Part shown: positions 7,907-15,973 of the stretch, piece after piece
Position numbering within the stretch: the first letter of the stretch is position 1
How the letters are laid out: each line of letters opens with the position of its first letter
Assembly: GCA_963802275.1 (NCBI GenBank)
Contig: CAWDIB010000006.1
Location: 124,001 to 188,000, forward strand
Direction: 5' to 3'
Length of the DNA: 64,000 nt
Source of the DNA: CAZMZW01 sp963802275
Lineage (GTDB): Bacteria > Chloroflexota > Anaerolineae > Anaerolineales > Anaerolineaceae
Program-made: the position numbers and the translations under genes
Notes under the pieces: model-generated
What the model saw: only the letters and a program-made list of their open reading frames with translations
The model's database searches: none
Told to the model about the DNA's origin: nothing

Positions 7907-8944
7907 ATGAAACGCATCATCACAACAATCGTCTTGCTGGCTTTTATGCTTTCTTCCTGTGCCTGGGCACCGAAAGCGGCTCAAGCCTCGCCAACAAATA
8001 CAACTACCAATAAAGCTGTCCTTCTTTTTGGCATTGGCATGCACATCGAGCCTCAGGGCACCACCCACCAGGGATACAGCCGCAACAAGGGTGATTACAA
8101 CAATCCGGATTATTTCAAAAAAGGCGTTGAGGACATCCGTGCGGTTGCCAATATCGTGGCCGGTCACAATGGACGTATGACCATCCAGGCTCAGTCGCCT
8201 TTTACCAATGAGGTGATCGAAAACCATGACACGGTTTTATCTGACCTGGCCAAAGCTGGGCATGAACTCGCCCTCCACTTTCATGAAGATGCGCATCTCG
8301 GTAATAACTCTGCATCGCTCAGTGTCAACCGCTGGTGCGAGGTGATGAAGGAGGAAATCGCCCTTATCAAGCAGGCCAGCGGTGTGTCCGCTATCCGCTA
8401 TTGGAGCGGCGGGAATTTGTACCCCGATCTTTTCGCAGCTGCTGAATGTGCCGGATTGGATGTGAACAGCGATTGGAAGAATCCGCAGACCCAGTCCACC
8501 GATGCCTCCATGATTGGCATCCATCCCTGGCGTCCGGCAGGCGGCACCAATGGCAGCAACTTCAACCTCATTTCCACTCATGATCCAAGCGGTGCAGTCA
8601 TCTTTCTGCCCGAAGGTCAGTATGACCGCGGAAATTTCGCTTCCATGCGCCGCTCCAGGGAAAACGGTGGCGACCAGGCATACTTTGATTACCTCAAACA
8701 GTCTTTGCTGGCTTCCGTGGCGGCCGCCGAGGTGGGCAAGGTGAATGTTTTTCACTTCACCGTCCATCCGGGCGAGTTCCGCGGCAGCCCTGTCCACCCC
8801 TTTGAAGTGATTGACCAGTTTCTGAAGACTGTGGTGGATCCCCTGGTGGCCGGGGGCAAGGTTCAATGGGCAACCTTTTCACAGATGGCGGATGCCTACC
8901 AGGATTGGGAAGCCGCGCATCCTGGTCAGGACATGCGCAAATAA
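7907..8944 (+). CDS. lipoprotein with polysaccharide-deacetylase-like barrel (1)
   Basis: A 345-residue predicted lipoprotein. The signal peptide ends in LSSC with lipidated Cys18, followed by a Ser/Thr/Asn-rich linker. The rest looks like the (beta/alpha) barrel of the glycoside hydrolase/deacetylase superfamily, with a His-rich motif around residues 119-130 (HELALHFHEDAH), an exposed WSGGNLYPDLF loop and FHFTVHPGEF near residues 283-291. The canonical TFDDG motif of NodB esterases is not visible, so activity on N- or O-acetyl groups is unproven. GGAGG at 7897-7901 selects the ATG at 7907 over the in-frame GTG at 7880. It is the first of three tandem lipoprotein genes; a decayed piece of a paralogue lies at 13668-13849. 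Confidence 0.65.
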   Translation: MKRIITTIVLLAFMLSSCAWAPKAAQASPTNTTTNKAVLLFGIGMHIEPQGTTHQGYSRNKGDYNNPDYFKKGVEDIRAVANIVAGHNGRMTIQAQSPFTNEVIENHDTVLSDLAKAGHELALHFHEDAHLGNNSASLSVNRWCEVMKEEIALIKQASGVSAIRYWSGGNLYPDLFAAAECAGLDVNSDWKNPQTQSTDASMIGIHPWRPAGGTNGSNFNLISTHDPSGAVIFLPEGQYDRGNFASMRRSRENGGDQAYFDYLKQSLLASVAAAEVGKVNVFHFTVHPGEFRGSPVHPFEVIDQFLKTVVDPLVAGGKVQWATFSQMADAYQDWEAAHPGQDMRK

Positions 8945-10054
8945 ATGATAATGAGAACCCGGCCGATTATTTTGTTCGTACTCTCACTTACTGCCTGCAC
9001 CCCCAATGTGGGTGGTGAGGGATTTTCCTCACCTGGTCTGATTACTGAAAATTCCACGGTCCTCACTCCCACTGTCATATCCCTGCCCGCATCCGCTCAG
9101 TCGGCGATGATCTCTTTCATTATCAATGTGCACGATTGGGTGAATATTGATGAAAGTGCCGCCACCCTGCTGCGCTTGGTGGACTTGTTCGAGAAATACC
9201 AGATTCGCGGCGATTTTTATTTCACTGCTCCGGAAGTGGAAGCGCTTGTGCGCTCGCATCCGCAAGTAATTGAACGCCTGAAAAATAGTGCCATGACCAT
9301 AAGTTACCATGTCCGCCCGCCTCATCCATTGTATGACGGCTTTGACAGCCGCTTAAAAGGTCTGAAAGATGATGAGCTTTATCGAACGCTGGTTGATTAC
9401 GAGACCTATCAATTGGATTTAGCCACCGGCGATCTAGACCGTAGCCGGCCAGGAGGATATCAGTATGTGGCTCAGGTTTTTGGCCGCAAGCCGGTGACTG
9501 CCTCCGCTCTCAGTTCCGACCGACGCATTTGGATGATGATGGAAAAGATATATGCTCAGAAGGGGGCTCGGGTGGCGGTCCATTATCACGAAGAAGGCAC
9601 CGATAAAGTTCAGCCTTTTGAATTCTCCAATGGTCTCCTAATTCGGCCGAGTGATTTCAGCATTACCCGCATTCCGGATGGGAGCAACTTCTGGTGGAAT
9701 TTCATGTCCGGTCCAAAAGCTGCCGAGTTCGATCCTTTGCGAATGCTACAGACCCGCCTGGCTGCCTGGCAGGCGGAGCGGACGCCGTTCATCACCGTTC
9801 TGATTCATGAAAATAATTTCTATCGTTCAGGTCCTGAATCCTGGACTGCCTTTTACTATAATCATGAAAACAAGGATCGCCCGCTTCCCCCGCCTTTTGA
9901 TCTGACTGTCAAAGGTCAATCCAAATCCAGGTCGCAGGCAGAACAGGATGCCATCTGGCAGGCGTATGAGCGGCTGGTGGCATTCGCCGCTGGTCAATTA
10001 AAAGTCATTACCTCTTCCGATTTAAAATTACTTTACGATGGAGGTTCGAAATGA
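8945..10054 (+). CDS. lipoprotein with polysaccharide-deacetylase-like barrel (2)
   Basis: A predicted lipoprotein of about 369 residues (lipobox LSLTAC). After a Ser/Thr-rich linker it shows a deacetylase-like core: SFIINVHDWVNIDE where NodB proteins have their first metal motif, LFEKYQIRGDFYFTAPEVE for the following strand and helix, ISYHVRPPHPLY as a possible His pair, and VLIHENNFY near the end. The motif spelling departs from the textbook family, so the enzymatic call is tentative. It starts directly after the stop of the first barrel gene (ATG at 8945, alternative at 8951) and its stop overlaps the esterase start (ATGA), so the three genes form one operon. The likely site of action is outside the membrane, on a glycan. 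Confidence 0.55.
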   Translation: MIMRTRPIILFVLSLTACTPNVGGEGFSSPGLITENSTVLTPTVISLPASAQSAMISFIINVHDWVNIDESAATLLRLVDLFEKYQIRGDFYFTAPEVEALVRSHPQVIERLKNSAMTISYHVRPPHPLYDGFDSRLKGLKDDELYRTLVDYETYQLDLATGDLDRSRPGGYQYVAQVFGRKPVTASALSSDRRIWMMMEKIYAQKGARVAVHYHEEGTDKVQPFEFSNGLLIRPSDFSITRIPDGSNFWWNFMSGPKAAEFDPLRMLQTRLAAWQAERTPFITVLIHENNFYRSGPESWTAFYYNHENKDRPLPPPFDLTVKGQSKSRSQAEQDAIWQAYERLVAFAAGQLKVITSSDLKLLYDGGSK

Positions 10055-11016
10055 AAAAAATATTGATGATCTCGCTGGGCGTGGCTTTCATTCTCTCCGC
10101 CTGTACCAGCGTTGCGCAGGCCAGCCCGGCCGCAGTTAATAACGCTTCCCTGGTTCCATTCAACGAACCGCAACAGGGTTCTGTCACATTCGACCGCTCG
10201 AAAACAGGCAGCGCTGAAAAAGACATCACCTATTGCCACATGGATGGCGTTGATCTAAAGATGGATGTTTATTACCCTGACCAGTATTCAGCCCGGCCCT
10301 GGCCGGTAGTCATGTATGTTCACGGTGGTGCCTGGCAGAAGGGCGATAAAAATGAGGGTGCGGGCTTTCGTGCGCTCCCCTGGCTTCGCGCTGCCGGATT
10401 TCTGGTGGTATCGGTTAATTACCGCCTGGCACCTCAATATCAATTCCCTGCTCAAATTGAAGATGTGCAATGCGCGGTACGTTCCCTCAGGGCAAACGCG
10501 AGCCGCTTTCATCTCGATCCGGATAATATTGGAGTATGGGGCGGGAGTGCCGGTGGGCATCTGGTAGCTTTACTGGGTACTGCAGCCGACAAACCCGAGT
10601 GGAAGGTTGGTGAATATTTGTACCAGTCCAGTCGGGTTCAGGCAGTGGTGGACATGTTCGGCCCGGCTGACCTGAGTCTGGAATTTGATTCATCCAATTT
10701 CCAGAGCGCCCGTGTGGTGTTCGGAGCACGGAATGGCGGCGATTTAAAACTGGCCAATGCCAGTCCGGTCACTTACGTGGATGCCGCGGATGCCCCTTTC
10801 CTCATCCTGCATGGCGATCGGGATAATGTTGTCCCTCTGGAGCAATCGCAAATCTTGTACCAAAAATTACAGCAAGCGGGAGTGGAATCGCAGATGGTGG
10901 TTGTGCAGGGTGCCGGTCACGGGTTTGTTCGTGCCGGGGAAAAGCCCATCAATCCCAGCCTGGTCGAATTAAACCAGCTGGTCGTCAATTATTTTGTCAG
11001 CCATCTGATGAGTTGA
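10051..11016 (+). CDS. secreted alpha/beta-hydrolase lipoprotein (esterase, BD-FAE type)
   Basis: A 321-residue lipoprotein (LSACTS, Cys18) with a complete alpha/beta-hydrolase fold. Visible parts are the oxyanion motif HGGAW at 91-95, the nucleophile elbow WGGSAGGH with Ser166, LHGDRDNVVP with the acid at Asp256 or Asp258, and GAGHGF with catalytic His290. This layout matches carboxylesterase and feruloyl/acetyl-esterase families. Because it shares an operon with two deacetylase-fold lipoproteins, removal of ester groups from an extracellular polysaccharide is a reasonable but unproven role. Its start overlaps the previous stop. Confidence 0.82.
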   Translation: MKKILMISLGVAFILSACTSVAQASPAAVNNASLVPFNEPQQGSVTFDRSKTGSAEKDITYCHMDGVDLKMDVYYPDQYSARPWPVVMYVHGGAWQKGDKNEGAGFRALPWLRAAGFLVVSVNYRLAPQYQFPAQIEDVQCAVRSLRANASRFHLDPDNIGVWGGSAGGHLVALLGTAADKPEWKVGEYLYQSSRVQAVVDMFGPADLSLEFDSSNFQSARVVFGARNGGDLKLANASPVTYVDAADAPFLILHGDRDNVVPLEQSQILYQKLQQAGVESQMVVVQGAGHGFVRAGEKPINPSLVELNQLVVNYFVSHLMS

Positions 11017-11323
11017 AGAGTACATATGTTCATCAAAATCAATCATCCTGGGATTTTCCTAAAGAATTGAAAAGATTAATTTGACAGGAATTTTTTTTGT
11101 GGTGATCTTTTTAGAGTATATACAATTCAAATACTGCTATACTTTCACATAAGTGGCCAAAATAAGATGATAATAACAAAATTTATCATTCGCGCCGTAA
11201 TAGTCAAATCAGGCGTTATTTCATCCCATTTGCTGGGAAGACCGACAAAATCTGTCTTTCGAAGGTGTTCAAAGAGGCTGTAAATTTTATTCCCCACCCG
11301 CCGCTAATAAAAAGTAGTCAGCG
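11017..11323. other. intergenic region before the diguanylate cyclase gene
   Basis: About 300 A+T-rich bases. TTGACA and a TATACT hexamer occur but not at a workable spacing. I looked for the conserved core of a GEMM c-di-GMP riboswitch because the next gene makes c-di-GMP and found none. No strong stem-loop with a T-run follows the lipoprotein operon. Confidence 0.4.
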
Positions 11324-12487
11324 ATGACCTCTCCAAAAGACACACAAAATATTTTCAGGACTCAACCTAAAGTTCGGAAATCGGCCTCCGCATTCCGAAA
11401 TCTTGTAAATATTAGGATGTCACCACGGGAACCAGAACGCCGCCGGGCAAATTTAATGGCTGGATTGCAGCTCTCCATCCTTGTATTGATTTGTGCAACC
11501 ATTGTTCTCGTACTAGTTTTAAATCCACCCAATAATTTACAGCGCAATGTGTATGTCGGGTTAATTACGGTTTTAATATTTCTAATCTCGTTGGCCTATA
11601 TTTTAAACCGCACCGGGCATTATTATATGTCGGCTGGATTGACGGTTTTATGCACTGTCATAGGTCCGTGGGGTTCAATCCTGCTTGACCCCGCAATTAT
11701 TCAGGGTGATTTTGTTCCCCTGACATATATTACCCTCTCAATAATGTTATCCAGCATACTGCTTCCCCCCTTAATCACAACCGTGTTGGCTGCATCGCAG
11801 TGGGTTGGTATATTGATCTTAATACTTCTCAATCCTTCAAGAAACTTAATCAACTGGCCAAGCTTCTTGGCATTTATTCTTTTTACCTCAGTATTTAGTA
11901 TTCTTTCAAATTTAATCAGTAAACGCGATCTGGCTCAAATTGACAGCCAGACGCGAAATTTGATTCGTAGTTCAGTAAAACTTCGGGAACAGTCGATCCG
12001 TGATTATTTGACAAATTTATTTAACCGGCGTTATATGGAAGAGACACTGGAACGAGAAATTAAAAGAGCGGTACGCCAAAAGTATCCGATTGGAATCATC
12101 ATGCTGGATATAGACCATTTTAAACGTTTCAACGATTCATTGGGTCATGCAGCGGGGGATTCCTTGTTAAAGGAATTAGGAAACCTGCTTAATAAAAATG
12201 TCAGGGGTGCGGATATTGCCTGCCGCTACGGTGGTGAAGAATTTGTTCTGATTTTACCCGGGGCTTCTTTGGAGGTATCAAAGGAACGCGCTGAATTATT
12301 GCGAAATCAGGTTAAGACCCTTCAAGTGAAACACAAAGACCAGACATTGAAATCGGTATCAATTTCACTGGGGGTGGCGGTTTTTCCAAAACACGGCTCC
12401 AATGCTGATGTAGTCCTGAAATCTGCTGATGACGCGCTCTATCGGGCAAAACATGAAGGGCGAGATCGCGTGGTCGTGGCCGAGTAA
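11324..12487 (+). CDS. membrane diguanylate cyclase (GGDEF)
   Basis: A 387-residue enzyme that makes cyclic di-GMP from two GTP. Residues 45-200 form about six membrane segments without a recognisable sensory domain, followed by a short linker helix and a full GGDEF domain (about 225-387). Asp262 and Asp264 in MLDIDHFK and the GGEEF loop at 303-307 are intact. Arg294-x2-Asp297 lies exactly 5 residues before GGEEF, the standard product-inhibition site. It stands alone; no phosphodiesterase or effector gene is near. It is one of two cyclases in the window. Confidence 0.9.
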   Translation: MTSPKDTQNIFRTQPKVRKSASAFRNLVNIRMSPREPERRRANLMAGLQLSILVLICATIVLVLVLNPPNNLQRNVYVGLITVLIFLISLAYILNRTGHYYMSAGLTVLCTVIGPWGSILLDPAIIQGDFVPLTYITLSIMLSSILLPPLITTVLAASQWVGILILILLNPSRNLINWPSFLAFILFTSVFSILSNLISKRDLAQIDSQTRNLIRSSVKLREQSIRDYLTNLFNRRYMEETLEREIKRAVRQKYPIGIIMLDIDHFKRFNDSLGHAAGDSLLKELGNLLNKNVRGADIACRYGGEEFVLILPGASLEVSKERAELLRNQVKTLQVKHKDQTLKSVSISLGVAVFPKHGSNADVVLKSADDALYRAKHEGRDRVVVAE

Positions 12488-13116
12488 CAAATATGCAACC
12501 GTGATTATTGCGCACAGTTCTTTTGTCTTGCTTCCATACAATCCTGCGTTCCTGATGTGAAATACTTGACTTACCTCCTCACCCTTCTTGCAAACGCCTG
12601 ATTCGTAAACCAAAGAGAAACGCACCCATCTCCCATATGTGACCGGAAGGCAAATCCTCCCCAATCAGTACAGACCGGTTCAATTTATTTCTATGCAGTG
12701 TCAATCATCCTGATTTCGGGTTTGTAGAGTGATGTAATTTCAGTTACCCATCAGAGCTTGCCACAATTAAATTGTGCGAAATGTCTTCCCACAAATATTG
12801 GAAGAGCGTTTATCTTTTTCAGACGTATTCCTTCATAAGAATAGTTGGGAAACAAACAGAAAAAATATTGATATTTAACAGGTTTTATTAGGGACATAGA
12901 TAGCTGCTTTCTAATAGGATGGTAGTGTGTTGAGTTTTCGGAATAAGTGACGATATCTATCGGCTATTAAACCCGAAAACGTTTTGCCATATTTCTGCAA
13001 AAAACCTGATGGGGATATTGTTGTGAAGCGATTATTGTTGCAAAATGGTTTAAGGATTTGAAAGATCGATTCGCAGAATTCAAATCATGAAGGTCTATTT
13101 AAATGAGGAGTTTTAG
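12488..13116. other. long intergenic region, no gene seen
   Basis: About 630 A+T-rich bases in which every frame is short and lacks a ribosome-binding site. There is no tRNA-like fold, repeat or clear promoter. GAGGAG at about 13103-13108 serves the lipoprotein gene that follows. The region could hold a decayed gene or an unrecognised small RNA, but nothing I can see supports either. Confidence 0.4.
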
Positions 13117-13523
13117 ATGAACAGTTTTGGAAAAAAGATGGGCCGGCTGGCATTGGTCGCTCTGATTCTCTCAGTCGCCCTGCTTGTGGGTTGCACGCCG
13201 GATGCACCGTATTTATCTGCCATGCAACCGGAGTCCAGGCGTCTCCCTACGAAAAATTGGAAGTCACAAGGGCTGAATTGGCTCTCCATGTCGGCCATCC
13301 GAATGATCTGCTTACGATGCCAGCAGGCGGCTGCCCTGCTTATCCGGTGGAAGTCAATGATGGTAAGATCACCATTTGCCATGCCACTGGCAGCACAACT
13401 AATCCTTATAACGAGATAACTGTGAGTGTGAATGGCTTGAATGGTCACGGCGGTCACGAGGGTGATATCATTTCGATGGCAGCCGGCGGTTGCCCAGCTG
13501 ATCCCCCAAAAGATAAAAAATAA
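13117..13523 (+). CDS. small lipoprotein with two Cys/His repeats, one-base frameshift
   Basis: The first frame gives a signal peptide with lipobox LLVGC (Cys27). The second frame gives two tandem repeats of about 45 residues, each starting ICHATG, containing an H-x2-H (HVGH, HGGH) followed by a conserved Asp, and ending AGGCP. One missing base near 13209 (CCGTA for CCGGTA) separates them; restoring it reads P-V-F-ICHATG and gives about 135 residues. Repeats of this kind occur in cell-surface proteins of several bacteria. Two Cys and two His per repeat would suit a disulfide or a metal site, but no function is established. GAGGAG precedes the start. Confidence 0.65.
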
Positions 13524-13599
13524 ACACACTCTGCTGAATTAAAAGAAACCAAAAACTGAATGGATGTTACGGATAAATCCATCCAGTTAAAAGGCAATA

Positions 13600-13635
13600 A
13601 TCAACACTCTCTGAATGGAGAGTGTTGATGTTTTA
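13600..13635 (+). terminator. stem-loop, probable terminator of the Cys/His lipoprotein
   Basis: A perfect 12-bp stem (13600-13611 with 13618-13629, arm ATCAACACTCTC) and a 6-base loop, followed by the weak T-run GTTTTAA. A second imperfect hairpin lies just upstream at about 13557-13587. It sits 77 bases after the lipoprotein stop. Confidence 0.6.
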
Positions 13636-13667
13636 ACCAGCATTTTAAATTCATCTTCAAAAAAAAG

Positions 13668-13849
13668 ATGACCATCCAGGCTCAATCACCCTTCACCGAT
13701 GAAGATCTTGAAAGCCATGTTTCCATCCTGTCTGGCCTGGTATATGTAGGATTTGAACTTCCTTTGCATTTCCGTGAGGATGCCCACCTGGAAAAGAACT
13801 CCTCAGGTTTGACGTCAATTGCTGGTACGAGGTGATGAAAGAGGAAATT
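13668..13849 (+). pseudogene. decayed fragment of a deacetylase-like lipoprotein gene
   Basis: These 182 bases match 8177-8359 of the first deacetylase-like gene along their whole length. Translation starts MTIQAQSPFTDEDLESH, where the intact gene has MTIQAQSPFTNEVIENH, continues to LHFREDAHLEKNSSGL, then shifts frame and resumes as WYEVMKEEI. Both ends of the gene are missing, there is at least one frameshift, and the His motif reads HFREDAH in place of HFHEDAH. It is the remnant of a duplicated paralogue, cut off at both sides. Confidence 0.75.
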
Positions 13850-13938
13850 CGTCATTGGCATTGATCGTAATTTTCTCATAATTGGTGAGCTTTAATGGCA
13901 AGAAACAAGGAATTCAGAAAATCAGGTGAGCATAAATA

Positions 13939-13969
13939 ATAAAAAAAGGCTGTCCTATGAGGACAGCCT
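13939..13969 (-). terminator. intrinsic terminator of the TIM-barrel gene
   Basis: A perfect 9-bp stem AGGCTGTCC/GGACAGCCT (13947-13955 with 13961-13969) with a 5-base loop. On the minus strand it is followed by a run of T (13941-13947 read in reverse). It lies 27 bases beyond the stop of the gene that ends at 13996. Confidence 0.85.
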
Positions 13970-13995
13970 CACATATTAAGAACCACCAAAATCCT

Positions 13996-15675
13996 TTAAT
14001 TGAGCGGATTCGCCCATTTCTTAATCACCGCCTCGGCAGGTTTATTGCGTGGTGTGGAGGAGAGACTTATCGGCCAAATTGAGTTTTCCGGGTCCATGGC
14101 ATCATCCCAGCCGTAGCCAGAAAAAACAACACTCTTGATGAAATCTTGCCCGGAAATCACTTGCAGGAATGCTTCATAACAGTCCGCCTGATACTGCCAG
14201 TCACGTTTCACAAATTGGGTTGCCTTCTCCAGCGGATAACGTGCCTGCACAAATCCCCGGCTTAAAAAATCCTCCGAACTCTCTATCATCAATGTGATGG
14301 AAGGGTTTATACCAGTTTCGCGCGCGCCCAGTATGCTTTGTTCAAAATACTTTTGAAAGCTGGCTTTTATGTCCGCAAAAGAAGTGCCTTTGGGTTTGAA
14401 TTCCGCGTTCCAGGGCTGTTCAAAGCCGCCAACCCCAATATACACCTGGTCCAATTGATAATAATGGTCATGCAATTGTTGCCAGGCTTTCACATCTTCC
14501 CCTATTGTCGGAAAACTACCGTAAATGAAGGCAAGTTTTCCGCTGAAAACCGTGCGTAACTCCTTGATCGTTTCCAGCCAGATATCATCGGCAATATCAA
14601 GATAAGGTCGAAGGTTGGGATTGTGGTACCCGGGATGGATGAACATGGTATCAAAACCGGCCGCTTCTACCAACACTGCCTGGTCGAGTAAAAATGCTTT
14701 CCACTTGCCCATAAAATCCTTCACCCATGCTTCACTCTTCTCTCCGTTGACTAATTCCTTATCTTTTCGGTCCATCTCGGCCACATCTTTTCCTATGTAT
14801 TCACCGAAATTCACGAAGGTAAAGTTGGTTGACCACGCAATCTCCAGGCCTTGCCCATGTGCGGCTGCCACCAGGCGGTTGAGGTCTTCCGGGTCCATCT
14901 CCTCATCACGCTGGTCATTGATGAAGATATCTCCAACAATGGAATAATCCAGATTGTCCAGAGTAAATCTCCCGCTTTGCCACTTGGCCATATGGAAATC
15001 GGTCACGATCACTTCCTTAACACCGGTCGCGGCGACCCTGGCCATGGCGGATTCCACGTGGTTGTGCGTATCTTCCATCCAGGTAAAGTTGTAATTTCTG
15101 CCCCAGGTATCAGCCAGAAAAATCCCGAATCTTGGTTTCACCTCTAATTTCCCATATACTGCATCATAAATATGCTGATCCTTTTTTTGGATGGTCGTCT
15201 GATATGTGCCGGGGGCTGCCACCTGATCCAGCAGATAGGTATAGGAAAGTTCCTCCAATCCGCCCACTTCAACACTGATTTGGTAGCTCAATTCACCCAC
15301 ATGTTCCATTGCGACCGGTTCCCGCCCAGTAATCGCCAATGACACACGATTGACCGGCGTATTGTAAGGGACCGTCACCCAGAAGGTGGCATTGGTGCTC
15401 TCTCCCTTTTTTGCTTTCAGGGTGGGGTCCTCACACCATGGTGGACGAGGCCATGGTCCGGGAGGCGGGCATTTACCTTTAAACACAACAGAGAAAAAAC
15501 CGCCGTATTTGCCGCTTCCTGCAGAACACCAGGGCGGCGTAGGCCAGGGACCATCCGGTGGGCAGATATTGAAGAGTGCCATGACCGCGACCAACACTAC
15601 AATTCCCAATCCTGCAAACACAAGCCATCGCCAAAAACCTTTTTTCTTCTTGGGTGATTCTTCTGCCTTCGCCAT
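13996..15675 (-). CDS. membrane-anchored protein with Pro/Trp/Cys repeats and a TIM-barrel glycosidase-like domain
   Basis: A 559-residue protein with a Lys-rich N-terminus, one membrane helix (about 15-36) and no lipobox. Directly outside come two copies of the motif CPPxGPWPxPPWC, then a beta-sandwich-like stretch (about 90-185) and a large barrel domain from about 190 to the end. The barrel carries VIVTDFHMAKW, MFIHPGYHNPN, LAFIYGSFP, SITLMIESSEDF and VVFSGYGWDD. The layout recalls GH113-like or related clan-A glycosidases, with Glu residues in the strand-end positions, but I cannot fix the family or both catalytic acids. AGGAG precedes the start. It is monocistronic with its own terminator. 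Likely an extracellular glycan-active protein. Confidence 0.5.
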   Translation of the reverse strand: MAKAEESPKKKKGFWRWLVFAGLGIVVLVAVMALFNICPPDGPWPTPPWCSAGSGKYGGFFSVVFKGKCPPPGPWPRPPWCEDPTLKAKKGESTNATFWVTVPYNTPVNRVSLAITGREPVAMEHVGELSYQISVEVGGLEELSYTYLLDQVAAPGTYQTTIQKKDQHIYDAVYGKLEVKPRFGIFLADTWGRNYNFTWMEDTHNHVESAMARVAATGVKEVIVTDFHMAKWQSGRFTLDNLDYSIVGDIFINDQRDEEMDPEDLNRLVAAAHGQGLEIAWSTNFTFVNFGEYIGKDVAEMDRKDKELVNGEKSEAWVKDFMGKWKAFLLDQAVLVEAAGFDTMFIHPGYHNPNLRPYLDIADDIWLETIKELRTVFSGKLAFIYGSFPTIGEDVKAWQQLHDHYYQLDQVYIGVGGFEQPWNAEFKPKGTSFADIKASFQKYFEQSILGARETGINPSITLMIESSEDFLSRGFVQARYPLEKATQFVKRDWQYQADCYEAFLQVISGQDFIKSVVFSGYGWDDAMDPENSIWPISLSSTPRNKPAEAVIKKWANPLN

Positions 15676-15973
15676 TGTCGCTCCTGATTTTATTAGGGAT
15701 TTAGAATAATTCTACATTATTTATTAACAGATAAAATTTTCTTTCATGATTCACACTTCTGATTTATCTGCTTCAAATTTTACATTTGAGGGAGAGGTGA
15801 AAGTAAACTTGAAAATGCTCTTATGTTTTCAAGTTTAAAAGGTGAGTTTCGTGAGTTTTTTGATTAATTGTTGTCGAATCCGGGAGATCACTAAGGTTTT
15901 TATGATTAAATTAAATATAATTTGATGCCCTGATTTCGAATGCAGAAGACGAAAAATAGAATAGACTTGGCTT
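15676..15973. other. intergenic region between divergent genes
   Basis: Roughly 300 A+T-rich bases between the TIM-barrel gene and ada, which point away from each other, so both promoters must lie here. TATAAT-like hexamers are present on both strands, but none has a convincing -35 partner. No gene is seen. Confidence 0.4.

Noticed and set aside
11017..11323. c-di-GMP riboswitch upstream of the diguanylate cyclase
   Set aside because: The conserved GEMM core and its paired stems are not present.
12365..12664. 99-codon minus-strand frame at the end of the cyclase gene
   Set aside because: Half of it is antisense to the GGDEF domain, it has no ribosome-binding site, and the translation resembles no protein.
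15860..15890. tRNA-like T-loop words (GTCGAATCCGGG)
   Set aside because: No matching acceptor, D or anticodon stems can be drawn around it.
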